From positions 17,106 through 81,105 of the forward strand of contig CAJOFH010000018.1 in assembly GCA_905233845.1 (NCBI GenBank): 64,000 nucleotides of DNA. Direction: 5' to 3'. Below the pieces are notes generated by a model that was given only the letters and a program-made list of their open reading frames with translations, was not told the origin of the DNA and made no database searches. The translations under genes were made by a program, and so were the position numbers. Of the stretch, positions 44,154 to 51,001 are shown piece by piece; the stretch's first letter is position 1, and each line of letters opens with the position of its first letter. The DNA comes from an uncultured Muribaculaceae bacterium. GTDB lineage: Bacteria; Bacteroidota; Bacteroidia; Bacteroidales; Muribaculaceae.

Positions 44154-44951
44154 ATGAAACGTGGCAAGAAGATATGTGAGACACTGAAGGCTATTCGCAG
44201 TGAGATAGCCAGTGCAAACGAAATAGAATACACCCCCATCAAGTGTGACCACAAGGGCGACTGTGCCGGCACTTGTCCCGCTTGTGAGAGCGAGACACGT
44301 TGGCTCGAGCGACAACTGTGCCTTCGCCATGCCCTGGGAAAAGCGATGACCATTGCTGGAGTGAGTGTGGCTTTGACTGTTGCGGCAAGCGCAGCAACAC
44401 CTTCGTCGCTCACCTCAGATAAGAAAAAGAGCAAACATCGTCAGCGTGCTGTACAAGAAGAAGCAACCGATGGCTATGTGCAAAAGCGAACACAAAATCT
44501 CATGGGAAGTGACACCATAGTCAATGACGATGGCACTATAATAGAAGTTGATGGACTCGTGACGAGGTTCAGTCCTCACCCTGACTCCATATACACTAAT
44601 GTCACTGTGGAAGCGGAGTTCCCTGGCGGTGACGAGGCGTTGGACCAGCTCATAAGGAGTAAGCTCGTCGTCCCCGATGGCATCCTTGCTACTTTCAAGG
44701 AGATTGGTGGCACCGTGAAAGCTCGCTGCATAGTGAAAGCTGTTATAGAACCTAATGGAAAAGTGAGCGATGCTGTGATAGAGAAGACCACTACCTCTGC
44801 ACTTTTCGACGAGGAGGCACTGCGTGTGGTGAAGGGGTTGCCCAAATTCCACCCCGCTAGAATCAAGAGTACGCCTGTTCGCTCTTGGAAGAAGATTCCT
44901 GTGGAGTTTGTCTACGATTTCTCATCTTCAAAGCAAAAAACTGATAACTGA
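44154..44951 (+). CDS. Cys4-domain membrane protein with TonB_C tail (array copy 1, type A)
   Basis: 265 residues. The N-terminal domain shared by the whole array (1-60) runs MKRGKKICETLKAIRSEIA...YTPIKCDHKGDCAGTCPACESETRWLERQL. The four cysteines, C-x5-C-x3-C-x2-C, would suit a zinc or iron-sulphur site in the cytoplasm. One hydrophobic segment follows (AMTIAGVSVALTVAASAA), ending like a cleavage site or serving as a membrane anchor. After a Lys/Gln/Arg linker, residues about 140-260 resemble a TonB C-terminal domain (EAEFPGGDEALDQLI; VIEPNGKVSDAVIEK; FDEEALRVVKGLPKFHPA; PVEFVYDF). TonB_C normally contacts outer-membrane receptors. No ExbB/ExbD is nearby. It is the first gene behind the promoter at 43903. 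Confidence 0.78.
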   Translation: MKRGKKICETLKAIRSEIASANEIEYTPIKCDHKGDCAGTCPACESETRWLERQLCLRHALGKAMTIAGVSVALTVAASAATPSSLTSDKKKSKHRQRAVQEEATDGYVQKRTQNLMGSDTIVNDDGTIIEVDGLVTRFSPHPDSIYTNVTVEAEFPGGDEALDQLIRSKLVVPDGILATFKEIGGTVKARCIVKAVIEPNGKVSDAVIEKTTTSALFDEEALRVVKGLPKFHPARIKSTPVRSWKKIPVEFVYDFSSSKQKTDN

Positions 44952-44959
44952 CCATTAGT

Positions 44960-45346
44960 ATGAAACGTGGCAAGAAGATATGTGAGACATTAAAAGGCAT
45001 TAGGCGAGACATCGCCAGTGCCAACGAGATAGACTATCAGCCCACCGAGTGCACCCATGAGGGAGACTGTGCTGGGTCGTGTCCAGCATGCGAGAGCGAG
45101 ACGCGATGGCTTGAGCGCCAACTTTGTGCCCGCCATGCACTCGGCAAGTTGGTAACCATCGCTGGATTGAGCGTGGCATTGGGGGCTCTCGCCTCATGTG
45201 GCTCGTGCAAGCCCTCTGATGTGAGAGGTAAGGTCCCTGCTATTGACTCTGGCTACAACGCTCCTATCGTTAATGATGATATACCAACGATTGCCCAAGA
45301 TTCAATCAATGGCCCGTCAATCCCTCCCAAAGATATTGTCAATTAA
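44960..45346 (+). CDS. Cys4-domain short protein (array copy 2, type B)
   Basis: 128 residues. The first 60 repeat the array domain (ICETLKGIRRDIASANEIDY; CTHEGDCAGSCPACESETRW). The hydrophobic segment VTIAGLSVALGALASC ends in a lipobox-like LASC, unlike the AxA end of copy 1. The tail of about 45 residues is acidic and Pro/Asp/Ser/Asn-rich with no fold in view. Eight bases separate it from copy 1, so they are translated from one mRNA. A lipoprotein signal starting only at about residue 65 would be unusual, so the Cys may just be a membrane-edge residue. Confidence 0.72.
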   Translation: MKRGKKICETLKGIRRDIASANEIDYQPTECTHEGDCAGSCPACESETRWLERQLCARHALGKLVTIAGLSVALGALASCGSCKPSDVRGKVPAIDSGYNAPIVNDDIPTIAQDSINGPSIPPKDIVN

Positions 45347-45394
45347 TTATTGAGTTAGGAATAAATCCTTTTATTACTAAAACTGACAACCGAT

Positions 45395-46198
45395 ATGAAA
45401 CGTGGAAAGAGAATATGTGAGACACTTAAGACCATCCGCAGTGAGATAGCGAGAGCAAACGAGATTGAATACACCCCTATCAAGTGTGACCATAAAGGTG
45501 ACTGCGATGGCACCTGCCCTGCTTGCGAGAGTGAGACGCGCTGGTTGGAACGGCAGCTGCGCCTGCGCCATGCTTTGGGTAAAGCGGTGACCATTGCTGG
45601 ATTGAGTATGGCTCTGACCGTTGCGGCAAGTGCTGCAACGCCCTCGTCGCTCGCCCCAGATAAGAAAAAGAACAAACATCGCCAGCGTGCAGTTCAAGAA
45701 GAAGCAACCGATGGCTATGTGCAAAAGCGAACACAAAATCTCATTGGTCGCGACACCGTGGTTAATAATAATGACACAAGAATAGAAGTTGAAGTTCGTG
45801 GAATTGTGCCGAAGTTCTACCCTCACCCTGACTCCATATACACTAATGTCTCTGTGGAAGCTGAGTTCCCCGATGGCGACAAAGCGATGGACAGGCTTAT
45901 CAAAGATCAACTCTATCTCCCCGACGAGTATCTTGTGCCCATAAAGGAGGCTCACGGCACAGTGAAGGCTCTGTGTATCGTTAAAGCTCTGGTGGAGAGA
46001 GACGGCACAATCAGCGACGCTGTGATTGATAGGACGACTAAAACAGCCTTCTTTGACGAGCAAGCGTTGAATGCGGTCAAGAATCTTCCTAAATTCAACC
46101 CAGCACTTCTATATGACGAGCCAGTTCGTTCCTGGAAATTGATTCCCGTGGAATTTATCTTCGACTTCTCTAATAAAAGACAGGCAATAAATAATTAA
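45395..46198 (+). CDS. Cys4-domain membrane protein with TonB_C tail (array copy 3, type A)
   Basis: 267 residues, the closest relative of copy 1 (long identical stretches such as HRQRAVQEEATDGYVQKRTQN in both). The Cys4 domain holds CDHKGDCDGTCPACESETRW. The hydrophobic segment ends AASAATPS. The TonB_C-like part reads VEAEFPDGDKAMDRLI, ALVERDGTISDAVIDRT and FDEQALNAVKNLPKFNPA, ending VEFIFDFSN; the usual PGGD turn has changed to PDGD. It must have arisen by recent duplication of copy 1. Confidence 0.78.
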   Translation: MKRGKRICETLKTIRSEIARANEIEYTPIKCDHKGDCDGTCPACESETRWLERQLRLRHALGKAVTIAGLSMALTVAASAATPSSLAPDKKKNKHRQRAVQEEATDGYVQKRTQNLIGRDTVVNNNDTRIEVEVRGIVPKFYPHPDSIYTNVSVEAEFPDGDKAMDRLIKDQLYLPDEYLVPIKEAHGTVKALCIVKALVERDGTISDAVIDRTTKTAFFDEQALNAVKNLPKFNPALLYDEPVRSWKLIPVEFIFDFSNKRQAINN

Positions 46199-46222
46199 TA
46201 ATAGAAAGAAATACTCACAATT

Positions 46223-46732
46223 ATGAAATACGGAAAACACGTTTGCAAAACGCTAAAAGCAATACGCAGCGAGATTGCTGCCGCCAACGGGATTGACTAT
46301 ACTCCCAATAAGTGTACCCACAAGGGTGACTGCACTGGCACTTGCCCGATGTGCGAGCAAGAAGTTAGATGGCTTGAGAAGCAACTGAGAGTGAGACGCG
46401 CTTTGGGTAAAGCTGTACTGGTCGCTGGGCTCAGCTTATCGTTAGGTGCGTTGCCAGCGGTGGCAAGTACACCTTCTAAATCTCACCGCTCGCACGTGAG
46501 CCGCATTCTCAAGAAACATCATCGCTCACATCGCCGCTCACATGGCACATCCAATCTTAAAGATAATAGGAGTAATGTAAATAAACCGATTGAAGTGACA
46601 AGACCACCAAAAGACCCCAACAATCGCCCGCCAATAGCTGGCGGAATTCCTTTGCCGCCTAAAGGTGGCCCTTATGGAACAGGTCACAACGGCAAAACAG
46701 GAACATCGAGTCCTGTTCACCCTAACAACTGA
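46223..46732 (+). CDS. Cys4-domain protein with basic His/Arg/Pro-rich tail (array copy 4)
   Basis: 169 residues. The shared domain is here more diverged (MKYGKHVCKTLKAIRSEIAAANGIDY; CTHKGDCTGTCPMCEQEVRW). The hydrophobic segment VLVAGLSLSLGALPAVAS ends with an AxA-like site. The tail is distinctive: SHRSHVSRILKKHHRSHRRSHG, strongly basic and His-rich, then a Pro/Asn/Gly-rich end with GGIPLPPKGGPYGTGHNG. It might bind metal or anionic polymer, by inference. No TonB_C domain is present. It is a third tail type within the array. Confidence 0.7.
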   Translation: MKYGKHVCKTLKAIRSEIAAANGIDYTPNKCTHKGDCTGTCPMCEQEVRWLEKQLRVRRALGKAVLVAGLSLSLGALPAVASTPSKSHRSHVSRILKKHHRSHRRSHGTSNLKDNRSNVNKPIEVTRPPKDPNNRPPIAGGIPLPPKGGPYGTGHNGKTGTSSPVHPNN

Positions 46733-46737
46733 GAAAT

Positions 46738-46844
46738 ATCATTTCGCTTGGAAAGAGGATTTGTGAGACATTGAAGGGGCATCAGGCGAGACATTGCTGT
46801 TGTCAACGAGATAGAATACAATCCCACCGAGTGCAAGCAACATA
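46738..46844 (+). pseudogene. Decayed Cys4-domain gene copy
   Basis: The sequence matches the start of the neighbouring genes (ttgtgagacattgaaggggc...gagacattgctgttgtcaac) but has lost the ATG, carries one extra G in GGGGCATC that shifts the frame, and breaks off at GAGTGCAAGC, before the Cys motif is complete. It is a truncated, dead copy and shows continuing duplication and loss in the array. Confidence 0.8.
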
Positions 46845-46868
46845 TTAACTGAAAAACTGACAACTGAT

Positions 46869-47447
46869 ATGAAACGCGGAAAGAAAATATGTGAAACATT
46901 GAAGGGCATAAGGCGAGACATTGCCATTGCCAATGAGATTGAATATAATCCCACTGAGTGTCATCACGAGGGGGATTGTGCTGGCACTTGCCCCAAATGC
47001 GAGAGTGAGACACGCTGGCTCGAGCGACAGCTGAGAGCACGCCAAGCTTTAGGCAAGACGGTAGCCATTGCAGGTCTAAGCATGGCTTTGGGTGCTATGT
47101 CATCATGCAACTTCAGTAAACAATACAAACAAGACAGGATATTAGGCCATATTCCCGATAGTAGCTACTGCTCTCCTGTTGACACCAGCAAGCAAATTCC
47201 AGAGGGTGACGTAGACATGAGGGCGCTTCCTGACGATTCACTCTCGTGTCCTGCAAAGGGGAAAAATGCCCAGTCCATTAAAGGCAATGATGAGGAAGTT
47301 GATGGATATCTTGAGAATCCAGACAACCGTGTCGAGCCATTGAGCAACGGTAACAACAATGTTGCTCCAAAGGGCAATGACGATGAAGAAGAACAAGTGA
47401 TGGGTGAGGTAGCAGTCGACGAGAACGGCAATATCGGAGAGCTGTAA
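46869..47447 (+). CDS. Cys4-domain protein with acidic tail (array copy 5, type B)
   Basis: 192 residues. The domain is ICETLKGIRRDIAIANEIEY; CHHEGDCAGTCPKCESETRW. The hydrophobic segment VAIAGLSMALGAMSSC ends with a lipobox-like Cys. The tail is acidic and Asn/Asp/Glu/Gly-rich, with two further cysteines (YCSPVD, LSCPAK) and the phrase EEEQVMGEVAVDENG. A phrase of that type (MGEVAV) often sits just before TonB_C domains in Bacteroidetes proteins, so the tail may be a shortened type A tail, by inference. Confidence 0.72.
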   Translation: MKRGKKICETLKGIRRDIAIANEIEYNPTECHHEGDCAGTCPKCESETRWLERQLRARQALGKTVAIAGLSMALGAMSSCNFSKQYKQDRILGHIPDSSYCSPVDTSKQIPEGDVDMRALPDDSLSCPAKGKNAQSIKGNDEEVDGYLENPDNRVEPLSNGNNNVAPKGNDDEEEQVMGEVAVDENGNIGEL

Positions 47448-47499
47448 ATCAAGAATCGACATTTCACATCTTAGAACATTTAAATGACTAACAACTAAT

Positions 47500-48384
47500 A
47501 TGAAACAAGGCAAGGAAATTTGTAAAACTCTCAAGGCTATCCGAAATGAGATTGCTTGCGCAAATGATATTGATTACACCTCCACGCCATGCACCCACAA
47601 GGGCGATTGTGCTGGTACATGTCCCATGTGCGAGAGTGAGACTAGATGGCTTGAGCGACAGCTGCGACTGCGCCAATCATTAGGAAGAGCGGTATCCATT
47701 GCAGGTGTGAGTTTGGCTTTGAGTGTTGCAGCAAGCGCAGCGACACCGCCTACGCTCGGAGTTGAACAAGAAAAAAAGCAGCAAACCAGAACCAGTAAAT
47801 CTCAAAAAAGTCCAAATGCCCCAAAAACAAGTACTAACAACAAAGACAATGGCAGAGAATGGCGGACAGCAGGTGTAGTTCTGCCCAAAAAATCTTATGG
47901 AAAAGGATTTCCATATCGTAAACCTGAAGGACCTGGAAGAAGCTCTGGAAGAAGTTCTGGAAACAGCTCTGGAAGAAGTTCTGGAAATGGTTCTGGAAGA
48001 GGAGGACGTTCTGTAAGACCTTCAAAATACATATTCTCCCCTGACTCCATTTTCACCTATCCCGACCTTGAGGCCTCTTATCCTGGTGGCGACGAGGCAA
48101 TGTTGGCTCTAATTAAGGAACGCATCAACATTCCTCCAAAGACGCTAAAAAGCCTCAAAAAACAACATGGTAACATTGATGCTCTATGTGTAGTGAAGTG
48201 TGTCATTGAGGCTGACGGAAGCATGGGAGAGACGAAGATTGAAAAAAGTACATCTATCCCAGCACTTGATGATGAGGCGTTGCGTGTAGTGAAATCGCTG
48301 CCAAAATTCACTCCGGCTCAAGTAGGCAATATCCCAGTTCGTTCTTGGATGATAATCCCTGTGGTTTTTAACTACAAGAAATAA
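47500..48384 (+). CDS. Cys4-domain membrane protein with TonB_C tail (array copy 6, type A)
   Basis: 294 residues. The Cys4 domain is CTHKGDCAGTCPMCESETRW, and the hydrophobic segment ends AASAATPP. The linker differs from copies 1 and 3: Lys/Gln/Asn-rich, then a Gly/Ser/Arg repeat (GRSSGRSSGNSSGRSSGN). The TonB_C-like part reads LEASYPGGDEAMLALI, CVIEADGSMGETKIEKS, LDDEALRVVKSLPKFTPA and MIIPVVFNYKK. It has all features of the type A members and is the most complete one. Confidence 0.78.
   Translation: MKQGKEICKTLKAIRNEIACANDIDYTSTPCTHKGDCAGTCPMCESETRWLERQLRLRQSLGRAVSIAGVSLALSVAASAATPPTLGVEQEKKQQTRTSKSQKSPNAPKTSTNNKDNGREWRTAGVVLPKKSYGKGFPYRKPEGPGRSSGRSSGNSSGRSSGNGSGRGGRSVRPSKYIFSPDSIFTYPDLEASYPGGDEAMLALIKERINIPPKTLKSLKKQHGNIDALCVVKCVIEADGSMGETKIEKSTSIPALDDEALRVVKSLPKFTPAQVGNIPVRSWMIIPVVFNYKK
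47935..48008 (+). repeat. In-frame Gly/Ser/Arg coding repeat
   Basis: Tandem 12-base units of the type (gga)agaagctct encode SSGR/SSGN repeats in the linker of array copy 6. A simple coding repeat like this can change length by slippage. Confidence 0.75.
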
Positions 48385-48391
48385 TAAAGGT

Positions 48392-48910
48392 ATGAGACAA
48401 GGCAAAGAGATATGTGAAACATTGAAGGGTATCAGGCGAGAGATTGCTAGTGCCAATGAGATTGAATATAATCCCACTGAGTGCAACCATGAAGGTGATT
48501 GCACTGGCACCTGCCCTAAATGCGAGAGCGAGACGCGTTGGCTCGAGAAGCAGCTGCGCTCACGTCAAGCCTTGGGCAAGGCGGTGACTATCGCTGGGCT
48601 GAGTGTGGCGCTGGGTGCAATGTCGTCATGCCACAAAATCATTCAACCTAATGGATATCTTGAGCCCAATTTGCCGCAAGACACCCGGGTGCAATTCGAT
48701 AAGGGAGGTGAAGACCAGCGGGGTAAGTTAAATCCCACTGTGAATGAAAACAACGACTCCATCGACCAACAGAGATTTCAACTCATGGGCGACGTGGCGA
48801 TGCCAGTTGTTGAACCGGAGCCTGAACGGAGCAATACCCCAAAGACCACTACAGGCAAGAAAAACAACACAACCACTAACAAAAAGTCTTCTACTAAAAA
48901 GAAGAAATAA
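48392..48910 (+). CDS. Cys4-domain protein with Lys/Thr-rich tail (array copy 7, type B)
   Basis: 172 residues, starting seven bases after copy 6. The domain is ICETLKGIRREIASANEIEY; CNHEGDCTGTCPKCESETRW. The hydrophobic segment VTIAGLSVALGAMSSC ends with a lipobox-like Cys. The tail contains QLMGDVAMPVVEPEPE, again the phrase that precedes TonB_C domains elsewhere, and then ends in a run of Lys/Thr/Asn (KKNNTTTNKKSSTKKKK). It is the last member of the array; the radical SAM gene follows after 121 bases. Confidence 0.72.
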   Translation: MRQGKEICETLKGIRREIASANEIEYNPTECNHEGDCTGTCPKCESETRWLEKQLRSRQALGKAVTIAGLSVALGAMSSCHKIIQPNGYLEPNLPQDTRVQFDKGGEDQRGKLNPTVNENNDSIDQQRFQLMGDVAMPVVEPEPERSNTPKTTTGKKNNTTTNKKSSTKKKK

Positions 48911-48925
48911 GTATAGCGAGGAAAA

Positions 48926-48947
48926 ATGTATACCACTTGGTGTACAT
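48926..48947. promoter_or_regulatory. 22-bp near-palindrome, copy 1
   Basis: ATGTATACCACTTGGTGTAC plus AT; the two halves ATGTAyACCA / TGGTrTACAT are inverted copies. An identical 22-mer occurs 75 bases downstream. Likely binding site of a dimeric regulator. Confidence 0.6.
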
Positions 48948-49000
48948 TTTTGTAGTAAAGTTATAGGATTTAATATCAATTATTTAGTTAAAAATATTTA

Positions 49001-49022
49001 ATGTATACCACTTGGTGTACAT
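49001..49022. promoter_or_regulatory. 22-bp near-palindrome, copy 2
   Basis: Identical to 48926-48947 and ending nine bases before the radical SAM start codon, where a bound protein could block transcription or initiation. Confidence 0.6.
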
Positions 49023-49031
49023 AATGTAATT

Positions 49032-49676
49032 ATGGAAAAGAAAGAACTATCGGCCCCTTTTATTGGTATTGTTAGGCATAGGCTTGCCACCGACGGGAAG
49101 GGTGTGACTACACTCGTGGCTTTCCACAGTTGTCCGCTGCGTTGCAGGTACTGCCTCAATAGCCAGTGTCTCGACCCTGAGATGGTGTGGCGAACCATTA
49201 CTACCAGCGAGCTTCTCGACGAGTTGTTGCTCGACAACCTTTACTTCCTCGCCACTGGCGGTGGAGTAACCTTCGGAGGTGGTGAGCCGCTGCTGCGCAG
49301 TGAGTTTATCGACGAGTTCTGTCGCATTAAGGTGCCTGAATGGAAAGTCAACATTGAGACTTCGTTAAATGTCGACCGCAAGCATCTGGAGCGAGTTCTT
49401 CCCTATGTGGACCAATATATGATTGACATCAAGGATACGAATCCTATTATATATAAGGAATACACCACGCGCGACAATGCTCAGGTGCTCGACAACCTGC
49501 GATGGCTACTCGGGCATGACGGTATGGACGAAAAAATTCTCGTGCGTCTGCCGCACATTCCAAATTATAACACTCAAGCCGATGTGGGCCGCAGTCGTGC
49601 CCTCCTTGAAGAGATGGGAGTGAAGCACTTCGATGAGTTTGATTATATCCTTAAGGAGAATGAAATAGAGAAATAG
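49032..49676 (+). CDS. Radical SAM protein, glycyl-radical-activase-like
   Basis: 214 residues. The cluster motif is C-x3-C-x2-C in HSCPLRCRYCLN at about residues 34-45, binding a 4Fe-4S cluster with SAM. Next come ATGGGVTFGGGEPLL (the GGEP motif, about 78-92), VNIETSLNV, and MIDIKDTNPIIYKEYT. It most resembles activating enzymes of the PFL/anaerobic ribonucleotide reductase type, but is short and has no second cluster domain. No glycyl radical enzyme is in the window. It stands behind the Cys4 array and two palindromic sites. It may modify or activate a protein encoded elsewhere; a link with the array is only a hypothesis. Confidence 0.82.
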   Translation: MEKKELSAPFIGIVRHRLATDGKGVTTLVAFHSCPLRCRYCLNSQCLDPEMVWRTITTSELLDELLLDNLYFLATGGGVTFGGGEPLLRSEFIDEFCRIKVPEWKVNIETSLNVDRKHLERVLPYVDQYMIDIKDTNPIIYKEYTTRDNAQVLDNLRWLLGHDGMDEKILVRLPHIPNYNTQADVGRSRALLEEMGVKHFDEFDYILKENEIEK

Positions 49677-49728
49677 TAGTCGTTTTTTTGTCAAGTTTTG
49701 CGGTTTTTTTGCTCGGAATGAAAAAAAA

Positions 49729-49760
49729 TTTGGTGGAATGAAAAATTGTTTCTACCTTTG
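49729..49760 (+). promoter_or_regulatory. Promoter of the rpmB operon
   Basis: TTTG, a 20-base spacer and TACCTTTG form a near-perfect consensus promoter. Confidence 0.75.
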
Positions 49761-49766
49761 CAACCG

Positions 49767-50066
49767 ATTTCGAGTCAGGGTACTGCGAAAACGTCGCGTT
49801 AGACCTGTTCTGTGACATGATCGTTGAAACTTCGATGGCTGCTTGACGATGCTTAAAATGTGGCCATAAAGCGTAGGACGATATTTAAACGAAAAACAAG
49901 AACTGGTGGGTAGCATTAACGGCTTCTCACGTGAATCTATCGCCAGTGAATAAGGGTGTCGTGGTAGAATATTGTGCTACGCGGACATTTTTGTGAAGTC
50001 AAGAGGCTTGAAGTCGACGAGAGAAGAAAAAGTATTTTTGATAACATTATTTTGAAGTAAAACACT
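49767..50066 (+). ncRNA. Long leader RNA of rpmB, possible cis-regulatory element
   Basis: About 300 bases lie between the predicted transcription start and the rpmB ATG. This GC-balanced stretch is unlike the AT-rich leaders around it, has no ORF of note and several short complementary segments. It may be an autoregulatory ribosomal-protein leader or a separate small RNA processed from the transcript. The type cannot be named from sequence alone. Confidence 0.4.
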
Positions 50067-50321
50067 ATGTCAAAAGTTTGTCAAATCACAGGAAAGAAGG
50101 CGATAACCGGCAACAACGTGTCGCACTCAAAAAGAAGAACAAAACGCAAGTTCAATGTGAACGTGTTTAACCGCAAGTTCTATTGGGTTGAGCAGGATCA
50201 ATGGATTAAGCTCACCGTTAGCGCAAGCGGTCTGAGATTAATCAACCGTATCGGCCTCGATGCAGCACTCAAGAAAGCAGCTCAGGACGGACATTTAAAA
50301 GAAATTAAAGCAATCTATTAA
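50067..50321 (+). CDS. rpmB: 50S ribosomal protein L28
   Basis: 84 residues. [29 protein letters not shown] is the universal L28 start, followed by [26 protein letters not shown]. It is located in the large subunit. It is the first gene of the rpmB-rpmG-DUF4295 operon typical of Bacteroidetes, with 15 bases to rpmG. The Cys pairs of zinc-binding L28 forms are missing (a single Cys remains). Confidence 0.97.
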   Translation: MSKVCQITGKKAITGNNVSHSKRRTKRKFNVNVFNRKFYWVEQDQWIKLTVSASGLRLINRIGLDAALKKAAQDGHLKEIKAIY

Positions 50322-50336
50322 ATCGAGGACTAAGTT

Positions 50337-50525
50337 ATGGCAAAGAAAGCAAAAGGTGATCGCATTCAAGTGATCCTTCAGTGCACCGAGCAAAAGGATT
50401 CGGGCGTTCCAGGAATGTCGCGTTACATCACCACCAAGAACCGCAAGAACACAACCGAGCGTTTGGAGTTGAAGAAGTACAACCCCTACTTGAAGAAGTA
50501 TACAATTCACAAAGAAATTAAATAA
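50337..50525 (+). CDS. rpmG: 50S ribosomal protein L33
   Basis: 62 residues: [60 protein letters not shown], the typical Bacteroidetes L33. The zinc-binding CxxC pairs are absent, one Cys remaining. It is part of the operon with rpmB and the DUF4295 gene. Confidence 0.97.
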   Translation: MAKKAKGDRIQVILQCTEQKDSGVPGMSRYITTKNRKNTTERLELKKYNPYLKKYTIHKEIK

Positions 50526-50537
50526 TAGTATAGAGTT

Positions 50538-50687
50538 ATGGCAAAAAAGACAGTTGCAACCCTTCAAACTGGTGAAGGTCGTAATTTCACCAAGGTGATT
50601 AAGATGGTTCGCTCACCAAAGACTGGTGCTTATGTTTTTGAGGAGAGAATGGTTCTTAACGACAAAGTGAAAGATTATCTCAAATAA
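50538..50687 (+). CDS. DUF4295 small protein
   Basis: A 49-residue gene below the size limit of the ORF track: MAKKTVATLQTGEGRNFTKV...DKVKDYLK, starting at ATG 50538 and ending TAA 50685-50687. A small basic protein of this kind always follows rpmG in Bacteroidetes, as I recall, and is likely ribosome-associated, by inference. ftsY, the usual next gene, is not here. Confidence 0.88.
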   Translation: MAKKTVATLQTGEGRNFTKVIKMVRSPKTGAYVFEERMVLNDKVKDYLK

Positions 50688-50770
50688 TTTCTTTGGTTCC
50701 TGATTTGTTTATAATAAAACAAAAACGCTATATTTTTGAATGGCTTGTGACCGAAAATGGTCGCAAGCCA

Positions 50771-50802
50771 TTTGCTCATGTTAAGGGATTTGCCTAATTT
50801 TG
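50771..50802 (+). promoter_or_regulatory. Promoter upstream of the Ca2+-ATPase
   Basis: TTTG, a 20-base spacer and TAATTTTG match the consensus. The transcript would start near 50809, giving a leader of about 190 bases that contains a 32-codon ORF. Confidence 0.65.
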
Positions 50803-50826
50803 CACTCAAATAATAATCCTGCCGAT

Positions 50827-50925
50827 ATGAAATCATTGCTGATGGGGGTGCTGATAGTGAAGAAGGCAGGAGCAAATGTGAAATTCAGCCGAGAACTTGA
50901 GGACAGGGCCATCGAAGCGCTGTAG
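50827..50925 (+). CDS. Possible leader peptide or gene remnant
   Basis: A 32-codon ORF (MKSLLMGVLIVKKAGANVKF...) in the predicted leader of the Ca2+-ATPase. The same frame stays open after the TAG for 27 more codons up to the ATPase start, which could mean a decayed gene. No family recognised. The 314-base gap (50688-51001) otherwise holds only the promoter. Confidence 0.25.
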   Translation: MKSLLMGVLIVKKAGANVKFSRELEDRAIEAL

Positions 50926-51001
50926 CAGTTGACTCGTTTACCATATTTGGCACGCATTTTGCAAAGTGTCATTTGCACCCCAAAAGGCTTAAAACATTTT
51001 A

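Noticed and set aside
46532-46720. Minus-strand ORF opposite array copy 4
   Set aside because: Lies wholly inside a supported gene and has no motif.
47935-48008. Possible CRISPR-like repeat array
   Set aside because: Short, contiguous in-frame 12-base units without spacers that encode a Ser/Gly/Arg linker. No cas genes in the window.
44154-48910. Reading the array as RiPP precursors modified by the radical SAM enzyme
   Set aside because: The proteins are 128-294 residues long, several have folded TonB_C-like domains, and no transporter, protease or leader-binding domain is nearby. Kept only as a remote possibility within the radical SAM finding.
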